From assembly GCF_019351405.1 (NCBI RefSeq), contig NZ_JAHWZX010000001.1:1-64000 (forward strand): DNA of 64,000 nucleotides. The letters run 5' to 3'. How positions within the stretch are numbered: position 1 is the stretch's first letter; every line of letters starts with the position of its first letter. The position numbers and the translations under genes were made by a program. Shown piece after piece: positions 15,964-27,184 of the stretch. A model generated the notes under the pieces. The model was not told the DNA's origin and did no database searches. It saw only the letters and a program-made list of their open reading frames with translations. The stretch comes from Stakelama flava. Lineage in GTDB: Bacteria; Pseudomonadota; Alphaproteobacteria; Sphingomonadales; Sphingomonadaceae.

Positions 15964-17948
15964 GTGCGCCGTTCCTTGTTCAATCGTTCGACCCGCGCGG
16001 CAATATCCGGCCGGTTGAGCAACATGGCGGCCGGCTGCGGAGCGCGACGGCGCCAGTTGGGATGTTCATCGGTCGTACCGGGCAGGTTGGGCTGCTCGAC
16101 CAGCGCGGCGACATCCTCCAGCGGAACGATTGCCAGCTTGCATGGCGTCGCACCGACAAAGGCCAGCGCGGCATTGGCAACCACCGCGCCGTCCGTGGGT
16201 TCGGGTTCGCTCCCCTCGGCAATGTCGGCATCGCTGAATGCCTGCCACAGCCGATCGCGTTCGTCGGCGCGGTCCTCGCGCGCTTTCGCGCTATCCGCCT
16301 GCGTCGCGCCCAGCTTGTCGCGCCAGTCGATGTCGCGGCCCTGCCACCAACCGGCCGCCGTTGGCGTGTCGTGCGTACCGGTCATCGCGACCGCATCCGC
16401 CTGCCAGCGATCCGGGGCAAGAAAGGCGCCGTCCTCATCGCGTTCAAACCACAATACGCGCATGCCCATCAGCCCGCGCCGCGCCAGTTTCGGGCGAAGC
16501 CCCTCTGGTACGGTGCCCAGATCCTCTCCGATCACGATTGCATTCGCACGGGTAGCTTCCAGCGCGATCAGGCGCAGCATATCGTCCAGCGGCATGGTGA
16601 GATATGCCCCCTCGGCCGAGCGCGCGCCATGCGGAACCACCCATAAGCGGCTCAGGCCAAGAACATGATCGATCCGGATGCCGCCGGTGCTGCCGATCGC
16701 GGCGCGCAGCGTGTCGATGAAACCGCGAAAGCCGGTTCGGCGCAACGCGTCTGGCGCAAAACCGGCAATCCCCCAATCCTGCCCCTGCGGCCCCAGCGGG
16801 TCCGGCGGCGCGCCGATCGACAGCCCGGTAAGCAAGTCCTCCGGGCGGCTCCATGCATGGCTTCCTCCGCCGTCCATCCCGACCGCAAGATCAGAGATCA
16901 GCCCGATCGCCATTCCCGCATCGCGCGCGCTCGATTGCGCGCGTTGCAGGCTTTCCTCCGCCAGCCATTGGGCAAAGGCGTAAAAGTCGATCTCGTGCGC
17001 ATGATCGCGGGCGAACGCCGCAACCGCTTCACCGTCGGGATCGTGATACGCGCTCGGCCAATCCTGCCAGCCGCGCGAGCCCTGCGCGAAGAAATGCGTG
17101 TGCAGCGCATCGAAGGTCGCGTGGCGCTCCAACGCGCGCCCACTGCGTTTGCGATAGTCAAAAACCGCCCGCCCAATCGCCTCGCTTCGCCCGGCAAAGG
17201 CAGTGCGAAGCGCCGCAAGCCGTTCGGGAACCGCCGCTTCCCAATCGATCAGGTCGCCACCGACCGTTGGAGGTATTTCGCCACCCGCAAGCGCCGGATC
17301 GCCAAACAGTATGTTGTGGAACAGGCGGCTCGACGGCGCATAGGGGCTGAAGCGCGAGGGATCGGCGGGGAATAGCGCATGGGTCGGGCTAATCGCCATG
17401 GCGTCGGCCCCTTTCGACGCGAACGCGCGCGCCGACGATGCCAGCGAGGCGAAATCGCCAAAGGCGCGCGGTTGTTCATCGCGCAGCGCCGGAACCTGCA
17501 CCGCCGCACCCCATGCCCGCCGATCGGGTGCGAAATCGGAAATTGCCGGACAGCGCTCCGGCGCGATCGCCAGTGTGATCGTGCGCCCGCCAAGGTGAAG
17601 CCGGTGATAGCCCGGAACCATGATCGGGCCGATACGCAGCCCTTGTGCCGTTCGGCTTACTGAAACCGGTGAAGCATATCCGTCCTCCAGCTCAAGCTCG
17701 ATTTCGCGCCCTGTATCCCCCGGTATGCTGAAACTTTCCCCGACATCGGCGGTGATGAAGTCATGCCCGTGCGGCATTTCGATTGCCGTCAGGCTGCGCT
17801 CGATGTCGACATCGGTTTCGGCCGGGTGGCCCAGCGCAATCAGAATACGCCGCAACGAATTGTCGGAAACGCGCTGCGCCTTTCCAGCCGCGTCCTCCCA
17901 ATCGATTTGCAACCCTGCGGCAATTGCCAGACGGTACAGCGGCGTCAT
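15960..17948 (-). CDS. malQ: 4-alpha-glucanotransferase (amylomaltase)
   Basis: A 662-residue GH77 enzyme that transfers maltodextrin segments between acceptors and releases glucose. Catalytic regions are GIRIDHVLGLSRLW (nucleophile Asp), VIGEDLGTVPEGLRP (acid Glu) and TGTHDTPTAAGWW (Asp). The N-terminal part of about 150 residues with a beta-sandwich look (DVGESFSIPGDTGREIELEL) is the extension of E. coli-type MalQ. The start is the ATG at 17948, forming ATGA with the treZ stop, rather than an ATG four codons earlier. In this operon it probably resizes the chains released by GlgX so that TreY can use them. Confidence 0.95.
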   Translation of the reverse strand: MTPLYRLAIAAGLQIDWEDAAGKAQRVSDNSLRRILIALGHPAETDVDIERSLTAIEMPHGHDFITADVGESFSIPGDTGREIELELEDGYASPVSVSRTAQGLRIGPIMVPGYHRLHLGGRTITLAIAPERCPAISDFAPDRRAWGAAVQVPALRDEQPRAFGDFASLASSARAFASKGADAMAISPTHALFPADPSRFSPYAPSSRLFHNILFGDPALAGGEIPPTVGGDLIDWEAAVPERLAALRTAFAGRSEAIGRAVFDYRKRSGRALERHATFDALHTHFFAQGSRGWQDWPSAYHDPDGEAVAAFARDHAHEIDFYAFAQWLAEESLQRAQSSARDAGMAIGLISDLAVGMDGGGSHAWSRPEDLLTGLSIGAPPDPLGPQGQDWGIAGFAPDALRRTGFRGFIDTLRAAIGSTGGIRIDHVLGLSRLWVVPHGARSAEGAYLTMPLDDMLRLIALEATRANAIVIGEDLGTVPEGLRPKLARRGLMGMRVLWFERDEDGAFLAPDRWQADAVAMTGTHDTPTAAGWWQGRDIDWRDKLGATQADSAKAREDRADERDRLWQAFSDADIAEGSEPEPTDGAVVANAALAFVGATPCKLAIVPLEDVAALVEQPNLPGTTDEHPNWRRRAPQPAAMLLNRPDIAARVERLNKERRT

Positions 17949-19654
17949 GGCGTTACCCACGCCGAAAAACTAGCCGGATCGCCGGCTTTGCCAAGCGTGA
18001 AAATTGCCTCGCCACCAGCTTCTGGGAAGCAAACCGGCGCGTCCCCCAAATTGATGGCCAGAGTCAGTAATGCGCCATCGCCCATTCGCCAGCGCGCGAC
18101 TACGGCCCCGTCGCCCAGCACTTCGCTGCCAGCCCCCGATGCGCTGTCTAGCCGCGGGACGATCACCTCGTGCCGAAGCGCGATCAGCGCGCGATACAGC
18201 TCCTGCCATGCCGCGCTTTGGGGGCCGGGGCGCGGGCGCGACGCTTCGAAGGTTTCCGCCGCATTGGGGTCGGGGATTTTAGCGCGCGCGCTTTCGTCCT
18301 GAAAGGCCGCAAAGCGCGCAAACTCCCGCCGCCTGCCCTCGCGAACCGCGTCCGCCAGTTCATCGTGAAAATCGGTGAAAAACAGAAACGGCGTCTCGCT
18401 TCCTGCATAATCGCCCATGAACAGCATCGGGATTTGCGGGCACAGAATCAGCAACGCCGTGGCGGCGCGCAGCTTTTCCGCATCGGCAAGCACCGTCAGC
18501 CGCTCGCCCATCGCGCGATTGCCGATCTGGTCATGATTTTGCAGGAAGGAAACAAAGGCTGTGGGCGAAAGATCGCCGCTCGGCGATCCGCGCGGCGCGC
18601 CATCATGGTTCGGCGACCCTTCCCCCTGATACACAAATCCTTCGTTCAGGCATCGCGCCATTTTGTCGGTCGGCCGGTCGGCGAAATCGCCATAATAGGC
18701 CTCGCGCTCGCCGGTCAGCAGAACATGCAGCGTGTTATGGAAATCGTCGTTCCACTGCGCGTCATAGCGATCATGGCGCAACCGCTCGGCATCGTTGCGT
18801 TCGTTTTCCAGAATCAGGTGAAGATGTCGGTCACCTGCCGCCTCGCGCAATTCGGCGGCCATGGCATCCAGAAACCCGTCGTCCCCGATCGCATGAACCG
18901 CATCGAAGCGAAGTCCGTCGAAGCGATACTCTTCGATCCACATTCGCGCATTGTCGATAAAAAAGCGGCGGACGTGTTCGGCGTCGAAATCGATTCCCGC
19001 ACCCCATGGCGTATTGCGATCGGGATTGAAAAAGCCGCTCGCATAGGCACCCAGATAATTTCCGTCCGGGCCGAAATGGTTATAAACCACGTCCAGAAAC
19101 ACCATCAGGCCCAGGCCGTGCGCCCGGTCGATAAGCGCCTTCAGCGCATCGGGCGTCCCATAGCTTTCGGCAGGGGCATAGGGCAGTACGCCGTCATAGC
19201 CCCAGTTTCGCGATCCCGAAAACGCGGCAACCGGCATCAGTTCGATCGCGGTGATCCCCATATCCGCGATCTCCGGCAATCGTTCGCGAAGCGCGTCGAA
19301 CCCACCCTCGGCACCGGCGTGTACTTCCTCGATCACCGCTTCGCACCAGGGCCGCCCGCGCCATGCATCGCTGCGCCAGTGATGGCCGTGCGGATCGGTC
19401 ACCACGCTCCAGCCATGAACGCCGCCAGACTGGGCCCGCGACGCTGGGTCGGGCACCTGAATATCGCCAAGGTCGAAACGGTAGCGCGTCCCCGCTGGCG
19501 CGTCCGCGTCGACCGAGAACCAGCCATTGGCGTCCCGCGTCATCGCCGCCGGCGCTTCGCCCTCGCGAAGCAGCGTCACCTCTTCGCGATCGGGCACCCA
19601 CAGCCGAAAGCGCGTTAGGCCGTCGGAAAGCGGTTGGGTCCCCCAGCGGGTCAT
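17945..19654 (-). CDS. treZ: Malto-oligosyltrehalose trehalohydrolase
   Basis: A 569-residue GH13 enzyme that cuts trehalose from malto-oligosyltrehalose made by TreY. An N-terminal CBM48-like beta domain (residues 1-100) precedes the barrel. RNWGYDGVLPYAPAESYG, DGLRFDAVHAI (nucleophile), LILENERND (acid) and FLQNHDQIGNRAMGERL (third Asp) are typical of TreZ. One oddity is that the usual EVHVGTFTPEGTF loop is shortened to EVHAGAEGGFDAL. Both ends overlap neighbours by four bases (glgX before, malQ after). Confidence 0.95.
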   Translation of the reverse strand: MTRWGTQPLSDGLTRFRLWVPDREEVTLLREGEAPAAMTRDANGWFSVDADAPAGTRYRFDLGDIQVPDPASRAQSGGVHGWSVVTDPHGHHWRSDAWRGRPWCEAVIEEVHAGAEGGFDALRERLPEIADMGITAIELMPVAAFSGSRNWGYDGVLPYAPAESYGTPDALKALIDRAHGLGLMVFLDVVYNHFGPDGNYLGAYASGFFNPDRNTPWGAGIDFDAEHVRRFFIDNARMWIEEYRFDGLRFDAVHAIGDDGFLDAMAAELREAAGDRHLHLILENERNDAERLRHDRYDAQWNDDFHNTLHVLLTGEREAYYGDFADRPTDKMARCLNEGFVYQGEGSPNHDGAPRGSPSGDLSPTAFVSFLQNHDQIGNRAMGERLTVLADAEKLRAATALLILCPQIPMLFMGDYAGSETPFLFFTDFHDELADAVREGRRREFARFAAFQDESARAKIPDPNAAETFEASRPRPGPQSAAWQELYRALIALRHEVIVPRLDSASGAGSEVLGDGAVVARWRMGDGALLTLAINLGDAPVCFPEAGGEAIFTLGKAGDPASFSAWVTP

Positions 19655-21759
19655 CCCCGATCGTCCTGTGTCGTCCAGCTGACCAGCACCGCGCCATGCC
19701 CGGCCACGTCATAGCGATGTTCGATTTCGAACGGTTCGGCTTCGGGCCTTGCGCTGTCCAGCAACACCGTGCGCGGAACATCGGGTGCGGGGGGCAGCTG
19801 AAACGCCAGTTCCTCCTCGGACGCGTTTAACAACAATGTCAGCGCCTCGACCCGCCCGTCGTCAAGGCGGATCGCCCGCCGCATCGCAAGCGCCCGGCCT
19901 TCGGGATTATTCCAATCGTCGATCGACAGTTGTTCGCCGCGTTCGTCGAACCATTCGATATCGTTCACCCCATGCCCCGGTGAATCCTCGCCGTACAGGA
20001 ACATCGGAGCGCGCAGCATGGTGTATTGCTTGCGAAGCGCGATCGCGCGTCGGGTAAATTCGAACAGCGCCCTGCCTTCGTCGGTTTCAAGCTGCTCCCA
20101 GTCGAGCCAGCTTATCTCATTATCCTGACAATAGGCGTTGTTGTTGCCGCCCTGGCTTCGTCCGAATTCATCGCCCGCCAGCAGCATCGGCGTGCCGAGC
20201 GAGGAAAAGAGCGTGACCAGCATCGATCGGCGAACCCGCGCACGCACGGCGTTGATTCCGGCATCGTCCGTGGAACCTTCCGCGCCCCAGTTGCGCGAGA
20301 AATTCTCGCCATGGCCGTCGCGATTATCTTCGCCGTTCGCCTCGTTATGACGCTGCTCATAGGCGGTGATATCGGCAAGCGGGTAGCCGTCATGGCTGGC
20401 AAGATAATTCACGCTTGCCCATGGGCGACGCGCCCGCCGGTCGAACAGGTCGCCCGACCCCGACAGGCGCGCGGCCAGTTCGCCGCGCTGCGCCGGATCG
20501 CCGCGCCAGTAGCGGCGCACCGTGTCACGATATTTGTCGTTCCATTCAGCAAAGCCCGGTGGGAAGCCGCCCAGCGCATAGCCGCCAAGGCCGATATCCC
20601 ATGGCTCGGTAATCAGCTTCAACTGGCCAAGAACGGGGTCCTGTCGCAGCACGTCGAAAAAACCCGCGCCGGGATCGAAACCATGATCGGTGCGCCCCAG
20701 CGTCAGGCCAAGGTCGAACCGAAACCCGTCCACCCCGAACGACGTCGCCCAATAGCGTAGCGAATCGGCCACCATCTGGATTACCCGCGCACGCGACAGG
20801 TTCATCGTATTACCCGTGCCGGTATCGTTGACGCAGTAGCGCGGATTGTCCTGCTGCAACCGGTAATAGGTCGCGTTGTCCAGCCCGCGCCACGATAGCG
20901 TGGGGCCAAGTTCGCTGCCTTCGCAGGTGTGGTTGTAGACCACGTCGAGAATGACCTCGATCCCCGCCGCGTGCAACTGGCGCACCGTCATGCGGAAATC
21001 ATTGGCGTCGCCATTCGCCAGATATCGGCGTTCGGGCGCGAAAAAGCCGAGCGTCGAATAGCCCCAATAATTGTGCAGCCGCTTTTCCTGCAAAAACTGG
21101 TCCTGCGCAAAGGCGTGAACCGGAAGCAGTTCGACCGCGGTCACCCCCAGTTTTTTCAAATGATCGATCACACGCGGATGCGACAGACCGGTGAACGTGC
21201 CGCGTTCGCCCGGCGCGACATCCTGCATCAGCTTTGTCAGTCCCTTTACATGCGCTTCATAGATCACCGTTTCCGACCATGGCGTGCGCGGCCTGACGTC
21301 GCCCGACCAGTCGAAATTATCCATCGTCACCACGCTTTTTGGCACCGATCCCGCGCTGTCGCGCCGATCGAAGCTCAAATCCTTGCGTGACGAGCGAAGG
21401 CGATAGCCGTGAAGTGAATCGGTCCAGCGGATCTGACCCGACAATTCGCGGGCATAGGGGTCGATCAGCAGCTTATGTGGATTGAACCTGTGCCCCTCCT
21501 CAGGCGCATAGCGGCCATGCGCACGATAGCCGTACAAAAGGCCCGGCCGGGCATCGGGAAGATAGCCGTGCCAGACCTCGTCGGTCCATTCAGGCAGTTC
21601 GAACCGAGCAATCTCCCGCCGCCCGGTCGGATCGTAAATGCACAGCTCGATCATTTCGGCGTTCGCGGAAAAGACGGCGAAGTTGACGCCCAAACCGTCG
21701 AACGTAGCGCCCAGCGGATAGGGTGAGCCGCCGGAAAGGCGGTCGGGAAACTGGGTCAA
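19651..21759 (-). CDS. glgX: Glycogen debranching enzyme GlgX
   Basis: A 702-residue isoamylase-type GH13 enzyme that hydrolyses alpha-1,6 branches. It has an N-terminal CBM48 ([20 protein letters not shown]), the barrel motif [16 protein letters not shown], the GlgX-typical [14 protein letters not shown], nucleophile region [13 protein letters not shown], acid region [13 protein letters not shown] and third Asp in [13 protein letters not shown]. Length is within the GlgX/TreX range. It lies between glgB and treZ with ATGA overlaps on both sides. Coupled to TreZ and TreY, it would feed linear dextrins into trehalose formation. Confidence 0.96.
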   Translation of the reverse strand: MTQFPDRLSGGSPYPLGATFDGLGVNFAVFSANAEMIELCIYDPTGRREIARFELPEWTDEVWHGYLPDARPGLLYGYRAHGRYAPEEGHRFNPHKLLIDPYARELSGQIRWTDSLHGYRLRSSRKDLSFDRRDSAGSVPKSVVTMDNFDWSGDVRPRTPWSETVIYEAHVKGLTKLMQDVAPGERGTFTGLSHPRVIDHLKKLGVTAVELLPVHAFAQDQFLQEKRLHNYWGYSTLGFFAPERRYLANGDANDFRMTVRQLHAAGIEVILDVVYNHTCEGSELGPTLSWRGLDNATYYRLQQDNPRYCVNDTGTGNTMNLSRARVIQMVADSLRYWATSFGVDGFRFDLGLTLGRTDHGFDPGAGFFDVLRQDPVLGQLKLITEPWDIGLGGYALGGFPPGFAEWNDKYRDTVRRYWRGDPAQRGELAARLSGSGDLFDRRARRPWASVNYLASHDGYPLADITAYEQRHNEANGEDNRDGHGENFSRNWGAEGSTDDAGINAVRARVRRSMLVTLFSSLGTPMLLAGDEFGRSQGGNNNAYCQDNEISWLDWEQLETDEGRALFEFTRRAIALRKQYTMLRAPMFLYGEDSPGHGVNDIEWFDERGEQLSIDDWNNPEGRALAMRRAIRLDDGRVEALTLLLNASEEELAFQLPPAPDVPRTVLLDSARPEAEPFEIEHRYDVAGHGAVLVSWTTQDDRG

Positions 21760-23954
21760 GAACGCACCTCTTCGAAACGCAGAACAACCGCGGCCAGTGG
21801 CGGCAGGGTGACGACAGCGCTAGCGGGCTGACCATGGGCGGGCTCCTCAGCCGCCGTGACGCCACCGCCATTGCCCATGTTACTGCCGCCATATAGTTCG
21901 GCGTCGCTGTTGAAGATTTCCTTCCAGAAGCCGACGCGCGGCATCCCCGTGCAATATCCGGTGCGCGGTTCGGGGGTGAGGTTCAGCATCACTACAACCG
22001 GCGCGGCATCGCCGTCGCCGAAACGGGCAAAGGTGAACACTGAATTGTCGGCGTCGTTGCCGACAATCCATGTAAAGCCGCGCGGATCGCTGTCGCGCGC
22101 ATGCAGTGCCGGCTCCTCGCCATATACACAGTTCAGATCGCGCACGAGCCGCTGGATGCCGGCATGATCGGGATTGTCGAGCAGGCCCCAAGGAAGCGGT
22201 TCGTCATGATTCCACTCACCCGGCTGTCCCAGTTCGCAGCCCATGAAGAGCAGCTTCTTGCCCGGATGTGTCCACATGAATGACAGATAGGCCCGCAGGT
22301 TCGCGCGCTTGCGCCAGTCATCGCCCGGCATCTTGCCGAGCAGCGATCCCTTGCCGTGGACCACCTCGTCATGACTGATCGGCAGCACGAACTTTTCGGA
22401 ATAGGCATAGACGATGCTGAAGCTCAGTTCGTCATGATGCCAGCGCCGATGCACGGGGTCATGCTCGATATATTGCAGCGAATCGTGCATCCAGCCCATG
22501 TTCCATTTGTATGAAAAGCCAAGGCCACCGTCGGGAACCGGCGTTGTCACGCCAGGCCATGCGGTGGATTCCTCTGCGATCGTCATTGCGCCGGGGCAGC
22601 GTTCGGCGACCACCGCATTCATGTGCTGAAGGAACGCCACCGATTCCAGGTTCTCGCGCCCGCCATAAATATTGGGCACCCACTCATCCGCCTTGCGGCT
22701 GTAATCGCGGTACAGCATCGACGCCACCGCATCGACACGAAGCCCGTCGATATGGAAGGTTTCGAGCCACCACAGCGCGGAAGCCAGAAGGAACCCCGAT
22801 ACCTCGCGCCGACCCAGATTATAGATCAACGTGTTCCAGTCCTGATGAAACCCCTCGCGCGGGTCGGCATGTTCATACAGATGCGTGCCGTCGAACGTCG
22901 CCAGTCCATGCACGTCGGTGGGAAAGTGCGCCGGAACCCAATCAAGGATCACACCAACGCCCGCCCGGTGCGCAGCGTCGACAAAGCGCGCGAAATCCTC
23001 CGGCGTGCCGAACCGTGCGGAGGGCGCGAATTGCGACAGCGGCTGATATCCCCAGGACCCGCCGAACGGGTGCTCCATGATCGGCAGCAGCTCGACATGG
23101 GTGAAGCCCATTTCGGCAACGTAGGGGATCAATCGGTCGGCCATTCCCGCCCAGTCAAGCGATCCACCCTGCTCGCCGGTCGCGGCCATCCACGATCCGG
23201 CATGAACCTCATAAATTGTGATGGGTGCATCGACACCGTGGCGCGCGCCGCGTTCGGCCATCCAGTCTTCGTCGGTCCAGCGGAAATCCGGGTCGGCGGC
23301 AACCACCGACGCGGTTTCAGGCGGCTTCTCGGTCTGACGGGCGAGCGGATCGGCCTTTTGCACCAGCCCGCCATGGGCGCCCGCAATTTCGAACTTGTAT
23401 CGTTCGCCCACGCCTAGTCCGGGCAGGAACAATTCCCACACCCCTGCACCATGGCGAAGCCGCATCGGGTGTCTGCGCCCGTCCCAGCTGTTGAAATCGC
23501 CGACGACCGACACGCGTTTTGCATTCGGAGCCCATACGGCGAACGCGACACCTGCCACCCCATCCATGACGCGCAGGTTTGCCCCCAGTGCGCGCGCCAG
23601 ATCGAAATGACGGCCTTCCGCAAAAAGGTGCAGATCGAGATCGCCGACCACCGTGCCGAAGGAATAGGCGTCCTCCACCTCCTGCACCACACCGCCGGGC
23701 CATGCGATACGCAGCCGATAGCGTCCTTGATCGCCCGGTGGCCCGACAAACATGCCGGGCGCGACCTCCTCCATATCGGCAATTACGGCGCCATCCGGGC
23801 CGATCATCGCGACCGCCTCGGCACCCGGCTGAAACGTGCGGACGACGCGCTCCGCCCCTTCGCCATGCGGGCCGAGAAAGGCGAACGGATCGTCGAGCCG
23901 TCCTTCCAGCAGCGCCGATGCGGCACCGGCGAATAAAGTGTCGTGCGCGGTCAT
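21756..23954 (-). CDS. glgB: 1,4-alpha-glucan branching enzyme
   Basis: A 732-residue GH13 branching enzyme that makes alpha-1,6 branch points. The N-terminal region includes a first carbohydrate-binding domain ([20 protein letters not shown]) and a CBM48 ([19 protein letters not shown]). Catalytic motifs are [18 protein letters not shown] (nucleophile), [12 protein letters not shown] (acid) and [21 protein letters not shown]. The C-terminal beta domain includes [12 protein letters not shown]. Full length. It is coupled by ATGA to treS/mak upstream and glgX downstream. With GlgE it would build a branched glucan from maltose-1-phosphate. Confidence 0.97.
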   Translation of the reverse strand: MTAHDTLFAGAASALLEGRLDDPFAFLGPHGEGAERVVRTFQPGAEAVAMIGPDGAVIADMEEVAPGMFVGPPGDQGRYRLRIAWPGGVVQEVEDAYSFGTVVGDLDLHLFAEGRHFDLARALGANLRVMDGVAGVAFAVWAPNAKRVSVVGDFNSWDGRRHPMRLRHGAGVWELFLPGLGVGERYKFEIAGAHGGLVQKADPLARQTEKPPETASVVAADPDFRWTDEDWMAERGARHGVDAPITIYEVHAGSWMAATGEQGGSLDWAGMADRLIPYVAEMGFTHVELLPIMEHPFGGSWGYQPLSQFAPSARFGTPEDFARFVDAAHRAGVGVILDWVPAHFPTDVHGLATFDGTHLYEHADPREGFHQDWNTLIYNLGRREVSGFLLASALWWLETFHIDGLRVDAVASMLYRDYSRKADEWVPNIYGGRENLESVAFLQHMNAVVAERCPGAMTIAEESTAWPGVTTPVPDGGLGFSYKWNMGWMHDSLQYIEHDPVHRRWHHDELSFSIVYAYSEKFVLPISHDEVVHGKGSLLGKMPGDDWRKRANLRAYLSFMWTHPGKKLLFMGCELGQPGEWNHDEPLPWGLLDNPDHAGIQRLVRDLNCVYGEEPALHARDSDPRGFTWIVGNDADNSVFTFARFGDGDAAPVVVMLNLTPEPRTGYCTGMPRVGFWKEIFNSDAELYGGSNMGNGGGVTAAEEPAHGQPASAVVTLPPLAAVVLRFEEVRS

Positions 23955-26900
23955 GGCAGTTCCTTTCCGATCAGCCGGGCGGCAACCTGCGCAAGTGCGG
24001 TTGCGGGCACGCCGATCCAGTCGGGGCGGTTGGCGGCTTCATAGCCGACCTCATACGCCGCCTTTTCCAGCAGGAAGAGGTCGAGCAGCGGGTCCGGGGC
24101 CGCGCCCTCCCCGAAATATCCGGTGTTGAACGCAGCGATCGTGCGTTCGCGAAATTGGGCGATCGCCTGTCCCGCCTGCTCGCCCCACGGTTCGGCGGCG
24201 GCGGGCAGGTCGCGCTCGGCGACCGACGCTGCATAGTCGAGCGAGCGGAGCAGGCCCGCCACGTCGCGAAGCGCCAGGTCCTTGGCACGGCGCTCGGCGA
24301 TCGGACGCGCGGGTTCGCCTTCGAAATCGATGAACATCGCCTCGTTCCCGGCGACCAGTATCTGGCCCAGATGCAGGTCGCCATGAATACGCGTGCGCTG
24401 CCGCCCGACGGCCTCTCCGGCCAGCCCGTCGATACGCTGCGCAAGGGCATCGCGGTGTTCGGACAGAAATTCCACGCCCGCCGTTTGCGCTTCATCAAGC
24501 CGTTCGTTGCTCTTCAGCCGGGCCAAAGCATCGTCGAATTGCGCCGTCACCCGTTCGCCAAGACGCGTCGCCTCCTCAGCGGTCATCGCCACCGGCGCGA
24601 ATGAAGGATCGTCGCTGTCTTTTGCCAGAAGCGCGTGCATTTCGGCCAGACGGCGACCGGTGTTACCGGCGAAATCCTCCGCATTGGCGAAACTGGCTTC
24701 GGCATCGCTCGCCGCACGTTCCAGCGCACCCAGCATCCATTGCCAGCAATCGCCCTGATTATAGACAAAGCGTTGCGCCAGCATCAGCAGTGTACGTTCG
24801 TCCTGATCGCTGCGCACAACGGTGCCCATGATGGGCGGCACGTTGGCGAACCCCTGTTTGGTGAGATAGCGGACCATTTCCACATCAGGATGAATGCCCG
24901 GCGCGACCTTTCGCAGCAGTTTCAACACCGCCTTGTGCCCGACGATCATGGTGCTGTTCGACTGTTCGGCGGCGATCCATTCGGCCTCGTCGCCCGGATC
25001 GACATCGAAAGCACCTTCGGCAGCGAAGCGGATTTCGCCACCCTCGACCGGGACCATAGTCTCTTCACGCATTGCGGTGAAAACGGCATCGGCAAAGGAC
25101 GAAAGCGCAAATCCGTCGGTCAGCAGACCGACATTGCGCCCCCGCCTGACCCGCGCAATCGCCAGGTTCGATGCGAACCGGCCATGCTGTTCGCCTTCCC
25201 ATGCGATGCCGAAGGGCAGCATATAGGTCGCCTCGCCCCCATCGGTCGCGACCGAGATTTCGCCGAGCAACAGGTCATCCGAATGCGGAAGCGGGGTCGC
25301 GCGGTTCAGCGTGACGCGCGTAATCGCTTCGTCCTTTGCACCGAACCAGCGGCGCTCGCCCACATAATCGGGCAGAACGTCATTCTCAAGAACGCCGCGA
25401 TTGGCGCCAAGCGCGATGTCGCTCAATTCGGGTCGTAACACAAAGGTGTATCGTTCGACCGCATCCCCCGGCGCAGCGCTGGCCCAGTCCGGGGCCGCAG
25501 CTTCTTCCGACAGCATGAACCAGGAAAAGCCATAGGGCGGCAGGGTGAGCAGATAGGGGAGCTGCCCGATCTTCGGAAAGGCTTCTTCGCCCGACATCTC
25601 GACCGGCGTGCGACCGGCGAATTCGTGCAGGTTCAGTTCGACTGCCTGTGCAGTACGCGACAGGTTCGCGACGCACAAAATGGTCTCCCCGTCATATTCG
25701 CGAAGATAAGCGAGTACCTTACGGTTGGCGGGGCGAAGGAAACGCTGCGCGCCGCGCCCGAAGGCGCTGTGCGCACCGCGAACGGCCAGCATCCGCTTCA
25801 GCCAGTTGAGCAGCGAATGGCGGTCGCGTTCCTGCGCCTCCACGTTCACCGCCTGATAGCCATAGACCGGGTCCATGATCGGCGGCAGCGCGAGCGTCGG
25901 CGGATCGGCGCGCGAAAAGCCGCCATTGCGATCGACCGACCATTGCATCGGGGTCCGGACCCCGTCGCGATCGCCGAGGAAGACATTGTCGCCCATCCCG
26001 ATCTCATCACCATAATAGAGCACCGGCGTTCCCGGCATGGTGAGCAGCAGCGCGTGCATCAGTTCGATCCGACGCCGGTCGCGCTCCATCAATGGCGCCA
26101 GACGGCGGCGAATGCCCAGATTGATCCGCGCGCGCCGGTCCGCGGCATAAGTATTCCAAAGGTAATCGCGCTCGGCGTCGGTCACCATTTCCAGCGTCAG
26201 TTCGTCATGGTTGCGAAGGAAGATCGCCCATTGCGCGGCTTCGGGAATGTCCGGGGTCTGACGCATGATGTCGGTGATCGGAAAGCGATCCTCCTGCGCG
26301 ACCGCCATGTACATGCGTGGCATCAGCGGAAAGTGGAACGCCATATGGCATTCATCGCCTTCGCCGAAATAGGCTTGCGTATCCTCGGGCCACATATTGG
26401 CCTCTGCCAGCAGCATCCGGCCGGGATAATGCGCATCGAGATCGGCGCGGATTTTCTTCAGGACATCGTGCGTTTCGGAAAGATTCTCATTCGAGGTGCC
26501 ATCGCGCTCGATCAAATAGGGAATGGCATCGAGGCGAAGCCCGTCGATCCCGGCGTCGAGCCAAAAATGCATGACCGACAGAACTTCCTTTAACACCGCC
26601 GGATTATCGAAATTGAGGTCGGGCTGGTGCGAATAAAAGCGGTGCCAGTAAAAGGCGCGCGCTTCCTCATCCCAAGACCAGTTCGATTTTTCGGTGTCGA
26701 GGAAAATGATCCGCGTACCCGAATATAGCTGGTCATTGTCCGACCAGACGTAGAAATCGCGTTCCGGACTTCCCGGCGGCGCCTTGCGCGCGGCCTGAAA
26801 CCAGGGATGCTGGTCGGACGTGTGGTTGATGACCAGTTCGGTGATGATACGGATGCCGCGATCATGCGCCGCGTCGATAAAGGCGCGCACCTCGTCCATC

Positions 26901-27184
26901 GTGCCGTAATCGGGACTGACGTCGCGATATTCGGCAATGTCATAGCCGTCGTCCCGGCGCGGGCTGGGATAAAAGGGAAGCAACCAGATCGCGGTGACGC
27001 CCAGATCGGCGATATAATCCAGCTTTCGCATCAGCCCCGCGAAATCCCCGATACCGTCGTCATTGGCGTCGAAAAAGGACTTCACATGAACCTGATAGAT
27101 CACCGCATCCTTGTACCATTGCGGATCGTCCGCCTGGCTGAACGTGGCGCTCATCGTTGCGGGCATCGTTTCGGGGGCGTTCAT
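23951..27184 (-). CDS. treS: Trehalose synthase (maltose alpha-glucosyltransferase) fused to maltokinase
   Basis: A 1077-residue two-domain protein. Residues 20-570 are a TreS GH13 isomerase interconverting trehalose and maltose ([19 protein letters not shown]; nucleophile in [11 protein letters not shown] near 216; acid in [24 protein letters not shown]). Residues of about 600-1077 are a maltokinase (Mak/Pep2) making maltose-1-phosphate with ATP; kinase motifs [10 protein letters not shown] (near 938) and [11 protein letters not shown] are the catalytic loop and the metal-binding DFE. The fusion channels trehalose to GlgE's substrate. It is coupled by ATGA to glgE before it and glgB after it. 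Confidence 0.96.
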   Translation of the reverse strand: MNAPETMPATMSATFSQADDPQWYKDAVIYQVHVKSFFDANDDGIGDFAGLMRKLDYIADLGVTAIWLLPFYPSPRRDDGYDIAEYRDVSPDYGTMDEVRAFIDAAHDRGIRIITELVINHTSDQHPWFQAARKAPPGSPERDFYVWSDNDQLYSGTRIIFLDTEKSNWSWDEEARAFYWHRFYSHQPDLNFDNPAVLKEVLSVMHFWLDAGIDGLRLDAIPYLIERDGTSNENLSETHDVLKKIRADLDAHYPGRMLLAEANMWPEDTQAYFGEGDECHMAFHFPLMPRMYMAVAQEDRFPITDIMRQTPDIPEAAQWAIFLRNHDELTLEMVTDAERDYLWNTYAADRRARINLGIRRRLAPLMERDRRRIELMHALLLTMPGTPVLYYGDEIGMGDNVFLGDRDGVRTPMQWSVDRNGGFSRADPPTLALPPIMDPVYGYQAVNVEAQERDRHSLLNWLKRMLAVRGAHSAFGRGAQRFLRPANRKVLAYLREYDGETILCVANLSRTAQAVELNLHEFAGRTPVEMSGEEAFPKIGQLPYLLTLPPYGFSWFMLSEEAAAPDWASAAPGDAVERYTFVLRPELSDIALGANRGVLENDVLPDYVGERRWFGAKDEAITRVTLNRATPLPHSDDLLLGEISVATDGGEATYMLPFGIAWEGEQHGRFASNLAIARVRRGRNVGLLTDGFALSSFADAVFTAMREETMVPVEGGEIRFAAEGAFDVDPGDEAEWIAAEQSNSTMIVGHKAVLKLLRKVAPGIHPDVEMVRYLTKQGFANVPPIMGTVVRSDQDERTLLMLAQRFVYNQGDCWQWMLGALERAASDAEASFANAEDFAGNTGRRLAEMHALLAKDSDDPSFAPVAMTAEEATRLGERVTAQFDDALARLKSNERLDEAQTAGVEFLSEHRDALAQRIDGLAGEAVGRQRTRIHGDLHLGQILVAGNEAMFIDFEGEPARPIAERRAKDLALRDVAGLLRSLDYAASVAERDLPAAAEPWGEQAGQAIAQFRERTIAAFNTGYFGEGAAPDPLLDLFLLEKAAYEVGYEAANRPDWIGVPATALAQVAARLIGKELP

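Noticed and set aside
18170..19618. Open frame of 482 codons on the plus strand opposite treZ
   Set aside because: Antisense shadow of treZ with a biased, basic composition and no domain; the same holds for long frames opposite serS, paoC and treS.
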